Part shown: positions 1 through 8,706 of the stretch, in pieces
Numbering within the stretch: the first letter of the stretch is position 1
How the letters are laid out: every line of letters starts with the position of its first letter
Assembly: GCA_018449595.1 (NCBI GenBank)
Contig: JAAVUU010000001.1
Coordinates: 496,001 to 560,000, forward strand
Direction: 5' to 3'
DNA: 64,000 nt
Source: Rhizobiales bacterium dw_265
GTDB taxonomy: Bacteria; Pseudomonadota; Alphaproteobacteria; Micropepsales; Micropepsaceae
Program-made: the position numbers and the translations under genes
Notes under the pieces: generated by a model
The model's database searches: none
Seen by the model: the letters and a program-made list of their open reading frames with translations, nothing else
Told to the model about the DNA's origin: nothing

Positions 1-56
1 CGCCCATTGATTTTCGGGCCCCGCAAAGAGATACCATGCCGGGGAGGCCTGCGAAA

Positions 57-2156
57 ATGAAGACCCAGGAATTGCGCGACCGGGCCGTGGCGCTGCACCG
101 CAGCGGAAGGCTGGGGGAAGCCGAACAGCTTTATCTCGACGTGCTGGCCGGCGCGCCGCGCGACTTCACCGCCCGTCACCTGCTGGGGGTGGTGCGCGCC
201 CAGCAGGGCCGCCGCGAGGAGGCGCTGGCCGAGATCGGCGCCGCGCTGGCGATCCGCCCCGATGACGCCGAGGCGCTGCTGAACCAGGCCAATGTCTTCA
301 AAAGCCTGGGCCGCGCCGCCGAGGCTCTGGCCGGGTTTGGGCGGGCGCTGGCGCTGCGCCCCGGCTGGCCCCAGGCCCTGAACAATCGCGGCACCGTGCT
401 GCAGTCGCTGGGGCGCTTTGACGAGGCGCTGGCCGATTATGACGCCGCGCTGGCCGCCGGTCCCAATGCCGAGGCGTTGAACAATCGCGGCAGCGTGTTG
501 CAGGACATGAAGCGCCCGGCGGAGGCGCTGGCGGCCTATGACCAGGCGCTGCGGCTGGCGCCGGGATTTGCCATCGCGTTCAACAATCGCGGCAGCGTGC
601 TTTTGGAACTGAACCGTCACGCCGATGCGCTGGCCTGTTTCGACCGGGCGCTGGCGTTGAAGCCGGGCGATGCCGAATTGCACAACAATCGCGGCAACGC
701 CCTGCAGGGATTGCTGCGCCATGATGAGGCGGTGGCGGCCTATGACCGGGCGCTGGCGCTGCGCCCCGACTATGCCGAGGCCCTGAACAATCGCGGCAGC
801 GCGCTGCAGCAGCTGAAGCGCCATCAGGAGGCGCTGGACAGCTTTGACCGCGCCGGCCTGCCGCAGGCCTTTGGCGGCGCGGCGATGGCGGCGCTGAACC
901 TGTGCGACTGGGACCGGGTGGCGAAATTCGCGGCGCAAATGGAAAGCCGGGTGACGGCGGGCGAACCCATTCCGCCCTGGGTGCTGCTGGGCTATAGCGG
1001 CGATGCCATGCTGCAGCGGCGCTGCGCGCGGAATGTGATCCGCAGCCGTTTTGCGATATTGCCGCCGCCGCTGGCCACAGCGCGGTATACCCATGACAGA
1101 ATACGCCTGGCCTATATCTCATCGGATTTCGGGCATCATCCGGTGACGGCACAGATGACGCAGTTGATCGAAATGCACGACCGCGCCGGGTTTGAGATCA
1201 TCGGCCTTTCCACCGGCAGCGATGACGGCAGCCCGCAGCGCAAGCGCATCGCCGGTGCCTTCGACCGCTTCCACGATCTGCAGCAACAGCCGCCGCCGGA
1301 CGCCGCGCGCTTCATCCGCGACCTGGAAGTGGACATATTGGTGGACCTCAACGGCCATACCAAGGGCGACAATTTCGACATCCTGGCGCATCGCCCCGCG
1401 CCGGTGCAGGCGACCTGGCTGGGCTATGCCGGCACCAGCGCCGCGCCTTTCATCGACCACATCATCGCCGACCGCATCGTCGCGGCGGATGCGGCGGCCT
1501 TCAGCGAGAATATCATCGCCCTGCCCGGCTGCTTCTTTCCCACCGACAGCGGCCGGGCCATCGGCACCGCGCCATCGCGCGCCGAAGCCGGGCTGCCACA
1601 GACCGGCTTTGTCTTCTGCTCCTTCAACAACAACTGGAAGATCACGGCAGCCGTTTTCGCCACATGGCTGCGCCTGCTGGCGCGGGTGGAGGGCAGTGTA
1701 CTGTGGCTGAAGCATGCCGGTGACGCCGCCGCCGCCAACCTGCGCGCCGCCGCCCGGGGCCACGGCGTCGATCCGGCGCGGCTGGTGTTCGCCAGACCGG
1801 CGGCGCTGGAGGTGCATCTGGCCCGCCACCGCCTGGCCGACCTGTTCCTCGACACCCTGCCCTACAATGCCCATGCCACGGCCTGCGACGCGCTGTGGGC
1901 GGGGCTGCCGGTGTTGACGCTGGCGGGGCGCGCCTATGCCGGGCGGGTCGCGGCCAGCATGCTGACCGCCATGGGCGTGCCGGAACTGGTGACAGAGACG
2001 ATGCAGGACTATGAGGCCATGGCGCTGACACTGGCGCGCGACCCGGCGCGGCTGGCGGCCTTGCGCGCGCGGCTCGATCCCGCCGCCGCGCCCCTGTTCG
2101 ACACACAACACTTCGCCCGCGATCTGGAAGCGGCCTATCGCGGAATGCTGACCTAG
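57..2156 (+). CDS. TPR-repeat protein with O-GlcNAc transferase-like (GT41) domain
   Basis: The N-terminal ~270 residues are tandem tetratricopeptide repeats with the recurring pattern ALNNRGxxLQxL..A.A.YD.AL.L.P. The C-terminal ~350 residues match the SPINDLY/OGT glycosyltransferase family, including AYISSDFGHHP near residue 350, DLNGHTKG, and WLGYAGT near residue 450. Family members transfer a sugar from a nucleotide sugar to proteins; TPRs bind the acceptor. Bacterial members often modify flagellin or surface proteins, but the substrate here is unknown. I prefer the ATG at 57 because GGGGAGG lies 9 nt upstream; an in-frame ATG at 36 would add seven residues. The stop shares a CTAG with the stop of the convergent cytochrome gene. 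Confidence 0.88.
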   Translation: MKTQELRDRAVALHRSGRLGEAEQLYLDVLAGAPRDFTARHLLGVVRAQQGRREEALAEIGAALAIRPDDAEALLNQANVFKSLGRAAEALAGFGRALALRPGWPQALNNRGTVLQSLGRFDEALADYDAALAAGPNAEALNNRGSVLQDMKRPAEALAAYDQALRLAPGFAIAFNNRGSVLLELNRHADALACFDRALALKPGDAELHNNRGNALQGLLRHDEAVAAYDRALALRPDYAEALNNRGSALQQLKRHQEALDSFDRAGLPQAFGGAAMAALNLCDWDRVAKFAAQMESRVTAGEPIPPWVLLGYSGDAMLQRRCARNVIRSRFAILPPPLATARYTHDRIRLAYISSDFGHHPVTAQMTQLIEMHDRAGFEIIGLSTGSDDGSPQRKRIAGAFDRFHDLQQQPPPDAARFIRDLEVDILVDLNGHTKGDNFDILAHRPAPVQATWLGYAGTSAAPFIDHIIADRIVAADAAAFSENIIALPGCFFPTDSGRAIGTAPSRAEAGLPQTGFVFCSFNNNWKITAAVFATWLRLLARVEGSVLWLKHAGDAAAANLRAAARGHGVDPARLVFARPAALEVHLARHRLADLFLDTLPYNAHATACDALWAGLPVLTLAGRAYAGRVAASMLTAMGVPELVTETMQDYEAMALTLARDPARLAALRARLDPAAAPLFDTQHFARDLEAAYRGMLT

Positions 2157-3325
2157 CTGGCGCTGTGCAGGCTGGTCCTGATCTTGGTCACCGTGTCCGC
2201 CGACACCGCCGGCGCGACATTGCGCCAGTTGTTGCGGATGTAGGTCAGCACGGCGGCGACCTGTTCGTCATTCCAGCGCCAGGCAAAGCTGGGCATGGCC
2301 GGGCCGGTGGGCGATTTCACCGTCGCCGCGCCCTTGGCCCCCGCCAGCACCACCCGCGCCAGCGTCTCCGGGCTGGACTGGGTGACGATGGGGTTGCCGG
2401 CCAGCGGCGGGAAGATCGCGCTGCCCTTGCCGTCGCCGCCATGACACGCCGCGCACGACACCTGATAGATGCGCGCGCCGGCCTGCATCTGGGCCTCCGC
2501 GCCGGTTGCGCCGCCGCCATTGCCGGGTCCGGGGGGCAGGTCCTTCAGATAGACGGCGATGGCGTTCAAGTCGCTGTCCGTCATCCTGGAGGTGGAGTTT
2601 TCCACCGCCTCGGCCATCGGGCCCGAAGCCAGCGAGTGCGCGTTCCGCCCCGTCTGCAGATATTGCACGAGCTCGTCATTGCTCCAGGCGCCAAGACCGG
2701 CGCGGCCGTCGCCGGTCAGGTCGGGCGCCCACCAGCCTTGCAGCGAGGCGCCGGAGAGCCCGCCCTTGTCGGCGCCGAAGAAATTCCTGGGCGAATGGCA
2801 TGCGCCGCAATGGGCCGGACCCTCGACCAGATATTCGCCGCGATTCCACGCCGCGTTTTTGGACGCATCATTGGCGAAGGGCGCGGGCTTGAAGAACAGC
2901 AGGTTCCAGCCGCGCATCAGGAAGCGCAGGTTGAAAGGAAACTTCAGTTGGTTGACATCAACACTGTTGCGGACTGGCTTGACCGTCCTGATGTAAGTCC
3001 ACAGCGCCGCGACATCGGCATCGGGCATAAGGGCATAATTGACATAAGGCATGGCGGGATAGAGCGGCTTGCCGCCCTTGCCCATGCCCTGTTTCATCGC
3101 CTTGCGGAAATCCTCCTGCGACCATGTCCCGATGCCGGTCGCCACGTCCGGGGTGATGTTGGGCGTCACCAGCTTGCCGAAGGGCGTCGCCAGCGCCACC
3201 CCGCCCGCCAGGTTCCTGCCGTGGCAACCCTCGCAGTCGCCCAGCACCGACTGGTATTTGCCGGCCTCGTTCGCGGCAAAGGCGGGCGTGGCAATCAGCA
3301 GCGCGGCGAGGATAAAGCACCTCAT
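2153..3325 (-). CDS. Triheme cytochrome c subunit of a membrane alcohol/sugar dehydrogenase
   Basis: A signal peptide (MRCFILAALLIATPAFA) precedes three CxxCH heme motifs: CEGCH at residue 31, CGACH at 173 and CAACH at 291. Three class I cytochrome c domains in about 390 residues is the layout of the cytochrome subunits of gluconate, sorbitol and alcohol dehydrogenases. These carry electrons from a periplasmic flavoprotein to ubiquinone. The start overlaps the stop of the upstream GMC flavoprotein by 4 nt, so the two are translationally coupled. A longer in-frame start at 3385 would bury the signal peptide and was not used. Confidence 0.92.
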   Translation of the reverse strand: MRCFILAALLIATPAFAANEAGKYQSVLGDCEGCHGRNLAGGVALATPFGKLVTPNITPDVATGIGTWSQEDFRKAMKQGMGKGGKPLYPAMPYVNYALMPDADVAALWTYIRTVKPVRNSVDVNQLKFPFNLRFLMRGWNLLFFKPAPFANDASKNAAWNRGEYLVEGPAHCGACHSPRNFFGADKGGLSGASLQGWWAPDLTGDGRAGLGAWSNDELVQYLQTGRNAHSLASGPMAEAVENSTSRMTDSDLNAIAVYLKDLPPGPGNGGGATGAEAQMQAGARIYQVSCAACHGGDGKGSAIFPPLAGNPIVTQSSPETLARVVLAGAKGAATVKSPTGPAMPSFAWRWNDEQVAAVLTYIRNNWRNVAPAVSADTVTKIRTSLHSAS

Positions 3326-5085
3326 GCGGGCACCAGCGCGCCGGGCGATTTGATGTACTTGGTCGCGATCGCCTCCGCCGCCCAATAGGCCAGCGCCCCC
3401 ACCGTGCCGGTGGGATTGCGGCCGCCATTATGCCCGAAGGCGCTCGCCCCGATGACGAAGACATTGGGCACGTCCCAGCTTTGCAGATACTTGTTCACCG
3501 CGCTGGTCCCGGGGTCAGCGCCCATCACCGCGCCGCCGGTATTGTGGGTGCTCTGGTAGGGCACCGCATCCCAACCCTTCTTGAGCCGCGACACCGCCCA
3601 GCTTTTGGCGTTGAAGGATTTGGCGATGGTTTCCATCCGATCGGAGACATAGTGCGACATGGCGATGTCATTGTCGGGGAAATCGAAGGTCATGCGCAGC
3701 AGCGGCCGGCCATGGCGGTCGGTATAGGTCGGGTCGAGGTCGAGATAATTCTCCCGCACCGGATAGGACGAGCCCTGCGACGCGAATCCCATCGAGTTCT
3801 GGTAATTCTTCGCCGTCTCGGCCTTCCACTTCGCTCCCCAGCGCGGTGTGCCGGGCGGGGTGGGCCGCGAACCGATCGGCCGGCCGCCGGTGATGATGCA
3901 GTTGATCTGCGCCCCGCCCACGAAATCCAGATGCGAATGATCGAAGGCGTCGCCGTTGAAATCGTCCATGGTCTGGCCCAGGGCGCCCGCCCCGATGAAG
4001 GGATTGAAGTTCTTGCCGTCGAAGAACAGACGCGCCGCGGCGGAGGTCTGGTAGCAATAATTGCGGCCGACCACGCCCTTGCCCGATACCGGGTCGTAGG
4101 GTTGCCCGATCCTGGACAACAGCATCATGCGCACATTCATCAGCCCATAGGCGCAGAGCAGCACCATGTCGCCGGGCTGTTCATATTCCACGCCCTGGGC
4201 ATCCAGATAGGTGACGCTGCGGGCGTGCTTGCCGTCGGGCGTGAGGTTGATCTTCAGCACCTCGCATTCGGTGCGGGCCTCGAAGTTGGGCTTGCGCATC
4301 AGCACCGGCAGGATGGTGGTCTGGGCGCTGGCCTTGGAATAGTTGCCGCAGCCGAAGCGCTCGCAGAAGCCGCAATAGGTGCATTGCCCCAGCGCCACCC
4401 CCAGCGGATTGACATAGGCGGTGGAGAGGTTGGCCGAGGGGGTGGGAAAGGGATGAAAGCCCAGTTCCGTCACCGTCCTGGCGAACAGGCTGGGGGCATA
4501 GCTCATCTTCATCGGCGGGGTGGGATAGCCGCGGCTGCGGGGGCTTTCGAACGGATTGCCGCCCGCCTGGATCTGGCCCTTGAGGTTGCCGGCCTTGCCC
4601 GAAATGCCGCAGAGATATTCGAACTGGTCGAAGGAATGTTCGAGCTCGTTCCAGGTCACGCCCCAGTCCTGCAATTGCAGTCCGGTGAGCTTTTTGGCAC
4701 CATAGCGCCGGGTCAGCTGGCTCCTGATCTGCAAATCGCCGTCCCAGAAGCGCCAGCTGGCGCCGTTCCAGTGTACCCCCGCCCCGCCCACGCCATGGCC
4801 GGGCAGGAAGCTGCCATAGTCGCGCATCGGCAGCGCCGTCTGGGCGGCGTTGTTGCGCATGGTCATGGCCTCGACCGCCGGCTGCAGGAACAGTTCCTTG
4901 CGGATGCCGTAGCGCAGTTCGTCCTGAATATAGGCGATGTTGAAATCGCTGGCGGTGTCGCGCCACGGCCCGCGCTCGATGGCGACGACATTCAGCCCGG
5001 CCTCGGTCAGTTGCTGCGCCAGGATCGCCCCGGTCCAGCCCAGGCCGATGATCACCGCGTCGCGTTTGGGAAGCAGCCGCGCCAT
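3322..5085 (-). CDS. GMC-family FAD-dependent dehydrogenase large subunit
   Basis: The protein opens with an FAD-binding Rossmann motif (GLGWTG, residues 14-19). It ends with GMC C-terminal signatures (STHNTGGAVMG and FGHNGGRNPTGTVGALAYWA) that contain the conserved active-site histidine and asparagine region. The 587 aa length fits the flavoprotein subunit of gluconate 2-dehydrogenase or related sugar/alcohol dehydrogenases. A cysteine stretch (CTYCGFCERFGC) mid-protein resembles the Fe-S cysteines known in FAD glucose dehydrogenases. It is the middle gene of a three-gene operon, 2 nt after the small subunit and overlapping the cytochrome gene. The substrate cannot be deduced from sequence. 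Confidence 0.92.
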   Translation of the reverse strand: MARLLPKRDAVIIGLGWTGAILAQQLTEAGLNVVAIERGPWRDTASDFNIAYIQDELRYGIRKELFLQPAVEAMTMRNNAAQTALPMRDYGSFLPGHGVGGAGVHWNGASWRFWDGDLQIRSQLTRRYGAKKLTGLQLQDWGVTWNELEHSFDQFEYLCGISGKAGNLKGQIQAGGNPFESPRSRGYPTPPMKMSYAPSLFARTVTELGFHPFPTPSANLSTAYVNPLGVALGQCTYCGFCERFGCGNYSKASAQTTILPVLMRKPNFEARTECEVLKINLTPDGKHARSVTYLDAQGVEYEQPGDMVLLCAYGLMNVRMMLLSRIGQPYDPVSGKGVVGRNYCYQTSAAARLFFDGKNFNPFIGAGALGQTMDDFNGDAFDHSHLDFVGGAQINCIITGGRPIGSRPTPPGTPRWGAKWKAETAKNYQNSMGFASQGSSYPVRENYLDLDPTYTDRHGRPLLRMTFDFPDNDIAMSHYVSDRMETIAKSFNAKSWAVSRLKKGWDAVPYQSTHNTGGAVMGADPGTSAVNKYLQSWDVPNVFVIGASAFGHNGGRNPTGTVGALAYWAAEAIATKYIKSPGALVPA

Positions 5086-5087
5086 GG

Positions 5088-5834
5088 TCAGGCCTCGCCA
5101 TAGATGGAAACGGGGTCGCGCGGATAGCGCACATTATGCTTGTCGATATGGTCGCGGTAATCGTAGCGCGCGCCGGGAAAGCCCAGCATCTTCCACGACG
5201 CCATGCCCCTGTTGCCGCCATAGAGCGGATCGGCGAAGAAGCCTTCCATGGTGTTCTGCAGCACCAGTTCGAAGAATTCCCGGGTGCTGAAACCGGGCTT
5301 CAGCTTCAGCACGATCTTGCCGGTGTCCAGCCCGTTCAGCACCGCATCCTGCTCGGCGGGCGAAAGCTGCACGAAATCTTTCTTGTAAGCGCCGTGGGTA
5401 TAATCGGCGAGCGCGCGCAACCCGAGCCGGTAGCGCCCCGCCGGGGTGAGGTCGCCCTGATAGCCCTGGATCGGCAGGCCCACCGCGAAGGGCGCTTTGG
5501 TGTAAAGGCTGTTGGCCTGGCCGAACGACCCGGCCAGCTGGCGGTCAATGAAGACGGCGCAACCGCAATCCTTGCCGCCGGGGGTCAGGTGATCGGCGGG
5601 GATCAGCCGGTCCACAATGGCCTCCACCGCCGCGGCTTCGCCGGGCGTGAAGAAATACCAGCCCAGCGGATTGACCGGCCGGGGCGGCGCGCCGGCAAAG
5701 GGCGACCACGGAACCTGCCCCGAGATCGAACGCCCACTTGCCGAAAAGAAGTCGGCGGTCGCGGCCAGGATCGGCACCGCCGCCACCGACGCCAGCAGGC
5801 GGCGGCGGCTCAAGGACCGCGCATCTGTGTGCAT
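5088..5834 (-). CDS. Gluconate 2-dehydrogenase subunit 3-like protein (Tat-exported small subunit)
   Basis: The N-terminus has a twin-arginine motif (SLSRRRLLASVAAVPILA), which implies folded export through Tat. The rest matches the gluconate 2-dehydrogenase subunit 3 family, for example FTPGEAAAVEAIVDRLIPAD and the C-terminal FFADPLYGGNRGMASWKMLG. In this family the small subunit carries the Tat signal and escorts the signal-less FAD subunit to the periplasm. This agrees with the next gene having no signal peptide. It is the first gene of the dehydrogenase operon. Confidence 0.9.
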   Translation of the reverse strand: MHTDARSLSRRRLLASVAAVPILAATADFFSASGRSISGQVPWSPFAGAPPRPVNPLGWYFFTPGEAAAVEAIVDRLIPADHLTPGGKDCGCAVFIDRQLAGSFGQANSLYTKAPFAVGLPIQGYQGDLTPAGRYRLGLRALADYTHGAYKKDFVQLSPAEQDAVLNGLDTGKIVLKLKPGFSTREFFELVLQNTMEGFFADPLYGGNRGMASWKMLGFPGARYDYRDHIDKHNVRYPRDPVSIYGEA

Positions 5835-5975
5835 GTTCTTCCCCAGCCGATTCTTGTTTTGTTGCAGTGATCCTATGCGCAGGCTTTGCCGGGATCAATT
5901 TTGCAGACGCAAAAACGGGCAAGCCCGGTCTTTGGGCAAGTGTTTGAAATGAAACAAGAAACCTTGGGAACCGCC

Positions 5976-6000
5976 GGAACGGGGAAAGCCAACGGGGGTT
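5976..6000 (+). promoter_or_regulatory. Possible EcfG-type general-stress promoter
   Basis: GGAAC at 5976-5980 is followed after 16 nt by GGTT at 5997-6000. The alphaproteobacterial EcfG consensus is GGAAC-N16/17-CGTT, so this has one mismatch. It lies 42 nt before the ATG of the Asn/Gln-rich small protein. Confidence 0.35.
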
Positions 6001-6041
6001 CACAACCAAGGCTGGGACAACCCTCCATGAAGGACAAGAGC

Positions 6042-6206
6042 ATGACCAACCAGAACAACCCGTCTGGCCAGAACGATCAGCAGAAGCACCAGAACCAGCC
6101 GCAGCCGGGCCAGCAGTCCGGCCAGCAGCAGAAGCAGGGCGAGCAGCAGAATCCGGATCGCAACAATCCGAACAACAAGAATCCGAACAATCAGAACAAC
6201 CGCTGA
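6042..6206 (+). CDS. Small Asn/Gln-rich hydrophilic protein
   Basis: A 54-residue protein made almost entirely of N, Q, P, K and G, with no hydrophobic core; it is presumably intrinsically disordered. Proteins of this composition occur in alphaproteobacteria as unannotated stress-induced small proteins, but the function is unknown. The ATG at 6042 has AAGGA about 9 nt upstream; an in-frame ATG at 6027 is the alternative. A strong terminator follows, and an EcfG-like promoter may precede it. I cannot assign a family. Confidence 0.55.
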   Translation: MTNQNNPSGQNDQQKHQNQPQPGQQSGQQQKQGEQQNPDRNNPNNKNPNNQNNR

Positions 6207-6221
6207 TCGCGCGGCCTGGGA

Positions 6222-6248
6222 GCCCGGCGTCATCGCCGGGCTTCTTTT
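6222..6248 (+). terminator. Rho-independent terminator
   Basis: The arms GCCCGGCG (6222-6229) and CGCCGGGC (6234-6241) enclose a 4-nt loop and are followed by TTCTTTT. It closes the small Asn/Gln-rich gene and abuts the stop codon of the convergent reductase. Confidence 0.8.
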
Positions 6249-7681
6249 CAATAAATGTCGCGGCGGTAAAGACCCGCCTGTGTCATCCGGTCGAGACGGT
6301 CCTGGCCGCAGATCGCCACCAGCGCCTCCTGTACCCCGGCCGCCATGTCCAGCCCGCCGCACACCAGCAGCGAGGCGCCGCGCTCCAGCCAGGCGCAGAT
6401 TTCCGTGCCCCGCTCCGCCACCAGATGCTGGACATGGCGTTTGGGCAGGCTGTCGCGCGAAAAAACCATGTCGGTGCGCGCCAGGGTGCCGTCGGCCTGC
6501 CACGCCTTGATGTCTTCGGCATAGTAGATGTCCGTCGCGGCGCTGCGCTCGCCGAACAGCAGCCACGCCTCGCCCAGCTTTTTGTGCTGGCGATGCAGCA
6601 GATGCGCCCGCAGGCCGGCAAAGCCGGTGCCGGCGCCGATCAAAATCTGAGGGCCATCGGCGGGCGGATGAAAATTGGGATTGGGCCGCAGCCGCAGCTT
6701 TATCACCCCGCCCGGCTGGGCATAGTGCGTCAGCCAGCCCGAGCCCAATCCCAGCGATCCGTCATTCTTCACCGCCTTGCGCACCAGCAATTCCATCCGG
6801 CCGCTGCCGGGCAGCGAGGCGATGGAATATTCCCGGTGCGGAAAGGCCTCCAGCCGTTCCACCAGCCAGTCCAGCGCGATGCCTTCCACTTCGTGATCCT
6901 GCGGAATGCGGCTGTGGGCGATGATGTCGCTGAGGAAGGTCCACTGGCCGCGCCAGCGGAAGCTCTTGCCGCCGTCCAGGCCATGCCGCGCGAGAAACGC
7001 CGCAACCGCGGCGTCGGTGTTGCGCGGCCATATCTCCGCGATATCGCCCGCCGTCCAGTTCAGATGCGCGGGATTTCCGGGCGTCAGCGCGACATGCCAG
7101 GTCTCGCCGCCTGGACTGCTGGGATTGAGCAACCGCCGTTCCGCCAGCAGCCAGTCCTGCGGCGGTCCCGGCATCAGTTGTCCGGCGCTGGTCTCGGCGC
7201 CGAGCCGGTTGAGCTGTTCGCTCCATTTTGTCATCGCGGCATCGTCGTCATCGCCGTCCACGCAGACGATGTCGAACAGCCGCTTCGCCTTGCCCGCCAC
7301 CAGCCAGCGGTCCAGGCTTTTGCCGAAGCCGCAAAAGGTGGCGTCGTATTTGCGGTCGCCCAGCGCCAGCACGGCGAAATCCAGCCCCTTGAAAGATGCC
7401 GCCGCCGCCATCTGCTTCCTGACAAAGGCGCGCGCCGAATCCGGCGCCTCGCCGGCGCCATAAGTGCTGGTGACCACCAGCAGGGTGCCGGCCCCGGCGA
7501 TCTGCGCCGCCGTCAGCGCGCCCAGCGCCGCGACGCTGACACGGTGTTTGGCAAGGCCGGTAGCCAGGGCATTGGCGCTCAGCCAGGCGATCCGCTCGGC
7601 CGCGCCGGTCTGGCTGGCGAAAGCGACCAGGATTTTGCCGCCACCCTTCGGTACGGTTTTGAACAGGGAACCAAAAACCAT
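6248..7681 (-). CDS. Flavodoxin / FAD-NADP reductase fusion (CysJ-like)
   Basis: Residues ~16-150 form a flavodoxin-like FMN domain (ILVAFASQTGAAERIAW, then TSTYGAGEAPDSA). An FAD-binding region follows (REYSIASLPGSG near 280), and then a C-terminal NADP domain (ILIGAGTGFAGLRAHL). This diflavin layout is shared by sulfite reductase alpha subunit and cytochrome P450 reductases, which pass NADPH electrons via FAD and FMN to a partner hemoprotein. At 477 aa it is shorter than CysJ (~600), so a sulfite reductase role is not assured and no cysI-like gene is adjacent. It stands alone between terminators. Confidence 0.85.
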   Translation of the reverse strand: MVFGSLFKTVPKGGGKILVAFASQTGAAERIAWLSANALATGLAKHRVSVAALGALTAAQIAGAGTLLVVTSTYGAGEAPDSARAFVRKQMAAAASFKGLDFAVLALGDRKYDATFCGFGKSLDRWLVAGKAKRLFDIVCVDGDDDDAAMTKWSEQLNRLGAETSAGQLMPGPPQDWLLAERRLLNPSSPGGETWHVALTPGNPAHLNWTAGDIAEIWPRNTDAAVAAFLARHGLDGGKSFRWRGQWTFLSDIIAHSRIPQDHEVEGIALDWLVERLEAFPHREYSIASLPGSGRMELLVRKAVKNDGSLGLGSGWLTHYAQPGGVIKLRLRPNPNFHPPADGPQILIGAGTGFAGLRAHLLHRQHKKLGEAWLLFGERSAATDIYYAEDIKAWQADGTLARTDMVFSRDSLPKRHVQHLVAERGTEICAWLERGASLLVCGGLDMAAGVQEALVAICGQDRLDRMTQAGLYRRDIY

Positions 7682-7832
7682 GGCCAGCCCCTAACATGGG
7701 CCCGGTCATACGGTAAACCCCGGTTTTCCAAAGGCTTTTCAGGGAGCCGGCGCGCCCGCGGAACTTTCGTGCGTCCGCGAACCCGTCTCGCGCGTTTCCT
7801 TGGCTTGAGATCCAACAGGCCGGAAAAGCCCG

Positions 7833-7991
7833 ATGCATATCAACATCATCATGATCCAGCCGCTGATCGCCCTTCTGTTCGGCGTTTTGATACTCATCCT
7901 GCCGCGGCTGCTGAATTACCTCATCGCCATCTACCTGATCTTCATCGGGCTGGTCGGCCTGTTCCCCCACATCTTCTCCACCCTGACATAA
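7833..7991 (+). CDS. DUF3096 small membrane protein
   Basis: A 52-residue protein with one or two hydrophobic helices and the DUF3096 core LILPRLLNYLIAIYLIFIGL. The family consists of tiny inner-membrane proteins of unknown function that are widespread in Proteobacteria. It is likely co-transcribed with the following gene, whose AAGGAG ribosome site overlaps its stop codon. Confidence 0.8.
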   Translation: MHINIIMIQPLIALLFGVLILILPRLLNYLIAIYLIFIGLVGLFPHIFSTLT

Positions 7992-8002
7992 GGAGCGAAG
8001 TC

Positions 8003-8275
8003 ATGAGCATTCGCGTCGAAAAGCCCAAAGACCATGAGGTGATGCCGCAGCATCACTCCACGGACAAAAAGCCCAGGACCCAGGACGAAAAGATCGACGC
8101 CCAGATGGCGGATTCCTTCCCCGCCTCCGACCCGCCCTCCTTTTCGGGCGGCGGTCATTTCGTCGGCGCGCCGGTGAACCGCGAAAGCGACAGCCCCGAC
8201 GCCGGCCATCCCGCGGTGGTCGAGGCCGAGAAGAAAGTGAAGGACGGCAAGACATCCGAACCGCATAAATATTGA
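8003..8275 (+). CDS. Small hydrophilic protein with DSFPASDPPSF motif
   Basis: A 90-residue highly charged, soluble protein. It contains DEKIDAQMADSFPASDPPSF, a motif recurrent in short alphaproteobacterial proteins of unknown function that are often stress-linked. The start is set by AAGGAG 8 nt upstream of the ATG, and the gene is 11 nt after the DUF3096 gene. A strong terminator follows. Function is not assignable. Confidence 0.7.
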   Translation: MSIRVEKPKDHEVMPQHHSTDKKPRTQDEKIDAQMADSFPASDPPSFSGGGHFVGAPVNRESDSPDAGHPAVVEAEKKVKDGKTSEPHKY

Positions 8276-8291
8276 ATCAAAGCGTGAAGCG

Positions 8292-8328
8292 AAAAAGCCG
8301 GAGTTCCCTATGGAACTCCGGCTTTTTT
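8292..8328 (+). terminator. Rho-independent terminator
   Basis: The perfect 11-bp stem GCCGGAGTTCC (8297-8307) / GGAACTCCGGC (8312-8322) has a CTAT loop, flanking A-run and TTTTTT. It works on paper in both directions and isolates sciP from upstream transcription. Confidence 0.9.
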
Positions 8329-8393
8329 GACTCTCCATTAAGCCTGCGCTTCTAGGCTCGATGACGGCTGGGGGCGGCAACAGGAGCCGCCTC

Positions 8394-8687
8394 ATGAAGA
8401 ATGTATCGTCGTCCAAGCTTGGCAGCACCGTCATCGGACCCGATGGCAACGTGCTGACGCCAGCGAATCTGCCGCCCAACAACCTCACCCGCTGGGTGGC
8501 GCGCCGCAAGGCCGAGGTGATCGCCGCCGTCAATGGCGGCCTGCTCACCATGCCGCAAGCCTGCCAGCGCTACCGCCTCTCGGTGGAGGAGTTCATGGAG
8601 TGGGAGCGCCAGTACAAGGCGGCGGGGCTGGCGGGCCTGCGCGCCTCCGCCAGGCATGAACATCGCGGCCCGAACGTCTTGCACTGA
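8394..8687 (+). CDS. sciP: SciP-like CtrA inhibitor (DUF1153)
   Basis: The 97-residue protein has the DUF1153/SciP core (LTRWVARRKAEVIAAVNGG, then CQRYRLSVEEFMEWERQY), a helix-turn-helix-like fold. In Caulobacter, SciP binds CtrA and blocks its recruitment of RNA polymerase, restricting CtrA-dependent genes to one phase of the cell cycle. The ATG at 8394 follows AGGAG by 7 nt; the longer form from 8361 lacks such a site. A GACTC (GANTC) site at 8329-8333 and a TTAA at 8338 lie in its promoter region, consistent with CcrM/CtrA-type control though not proof of it. Confidence 0.9.
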   Translation: MKNVSSSKLGSTVIGPDGNVLTPANLPPNNLTRWVARRKAEVIAAVNGGLLTMPQACQRYRLSVEEFMEWERQYKAAGLAGLRASARHEHRGPNVLH

Positions 8688-8706
8688 AGCGGATCAGCCG
8701 CCCAAC

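Noticed and set aside
2153..2156. Shared CTAG stop codons of convergent genes
   Set aside because: Overlapping convergent stops through the palindrome CTAG are a simple packing coincidence.
7760..7787. GGAAC followed by CGTC as an EcfG promoter for the DUF3096 gene
   Set aside because: The spacing is 19 nt instead of 16-17 and the -10 element has a mismatch.
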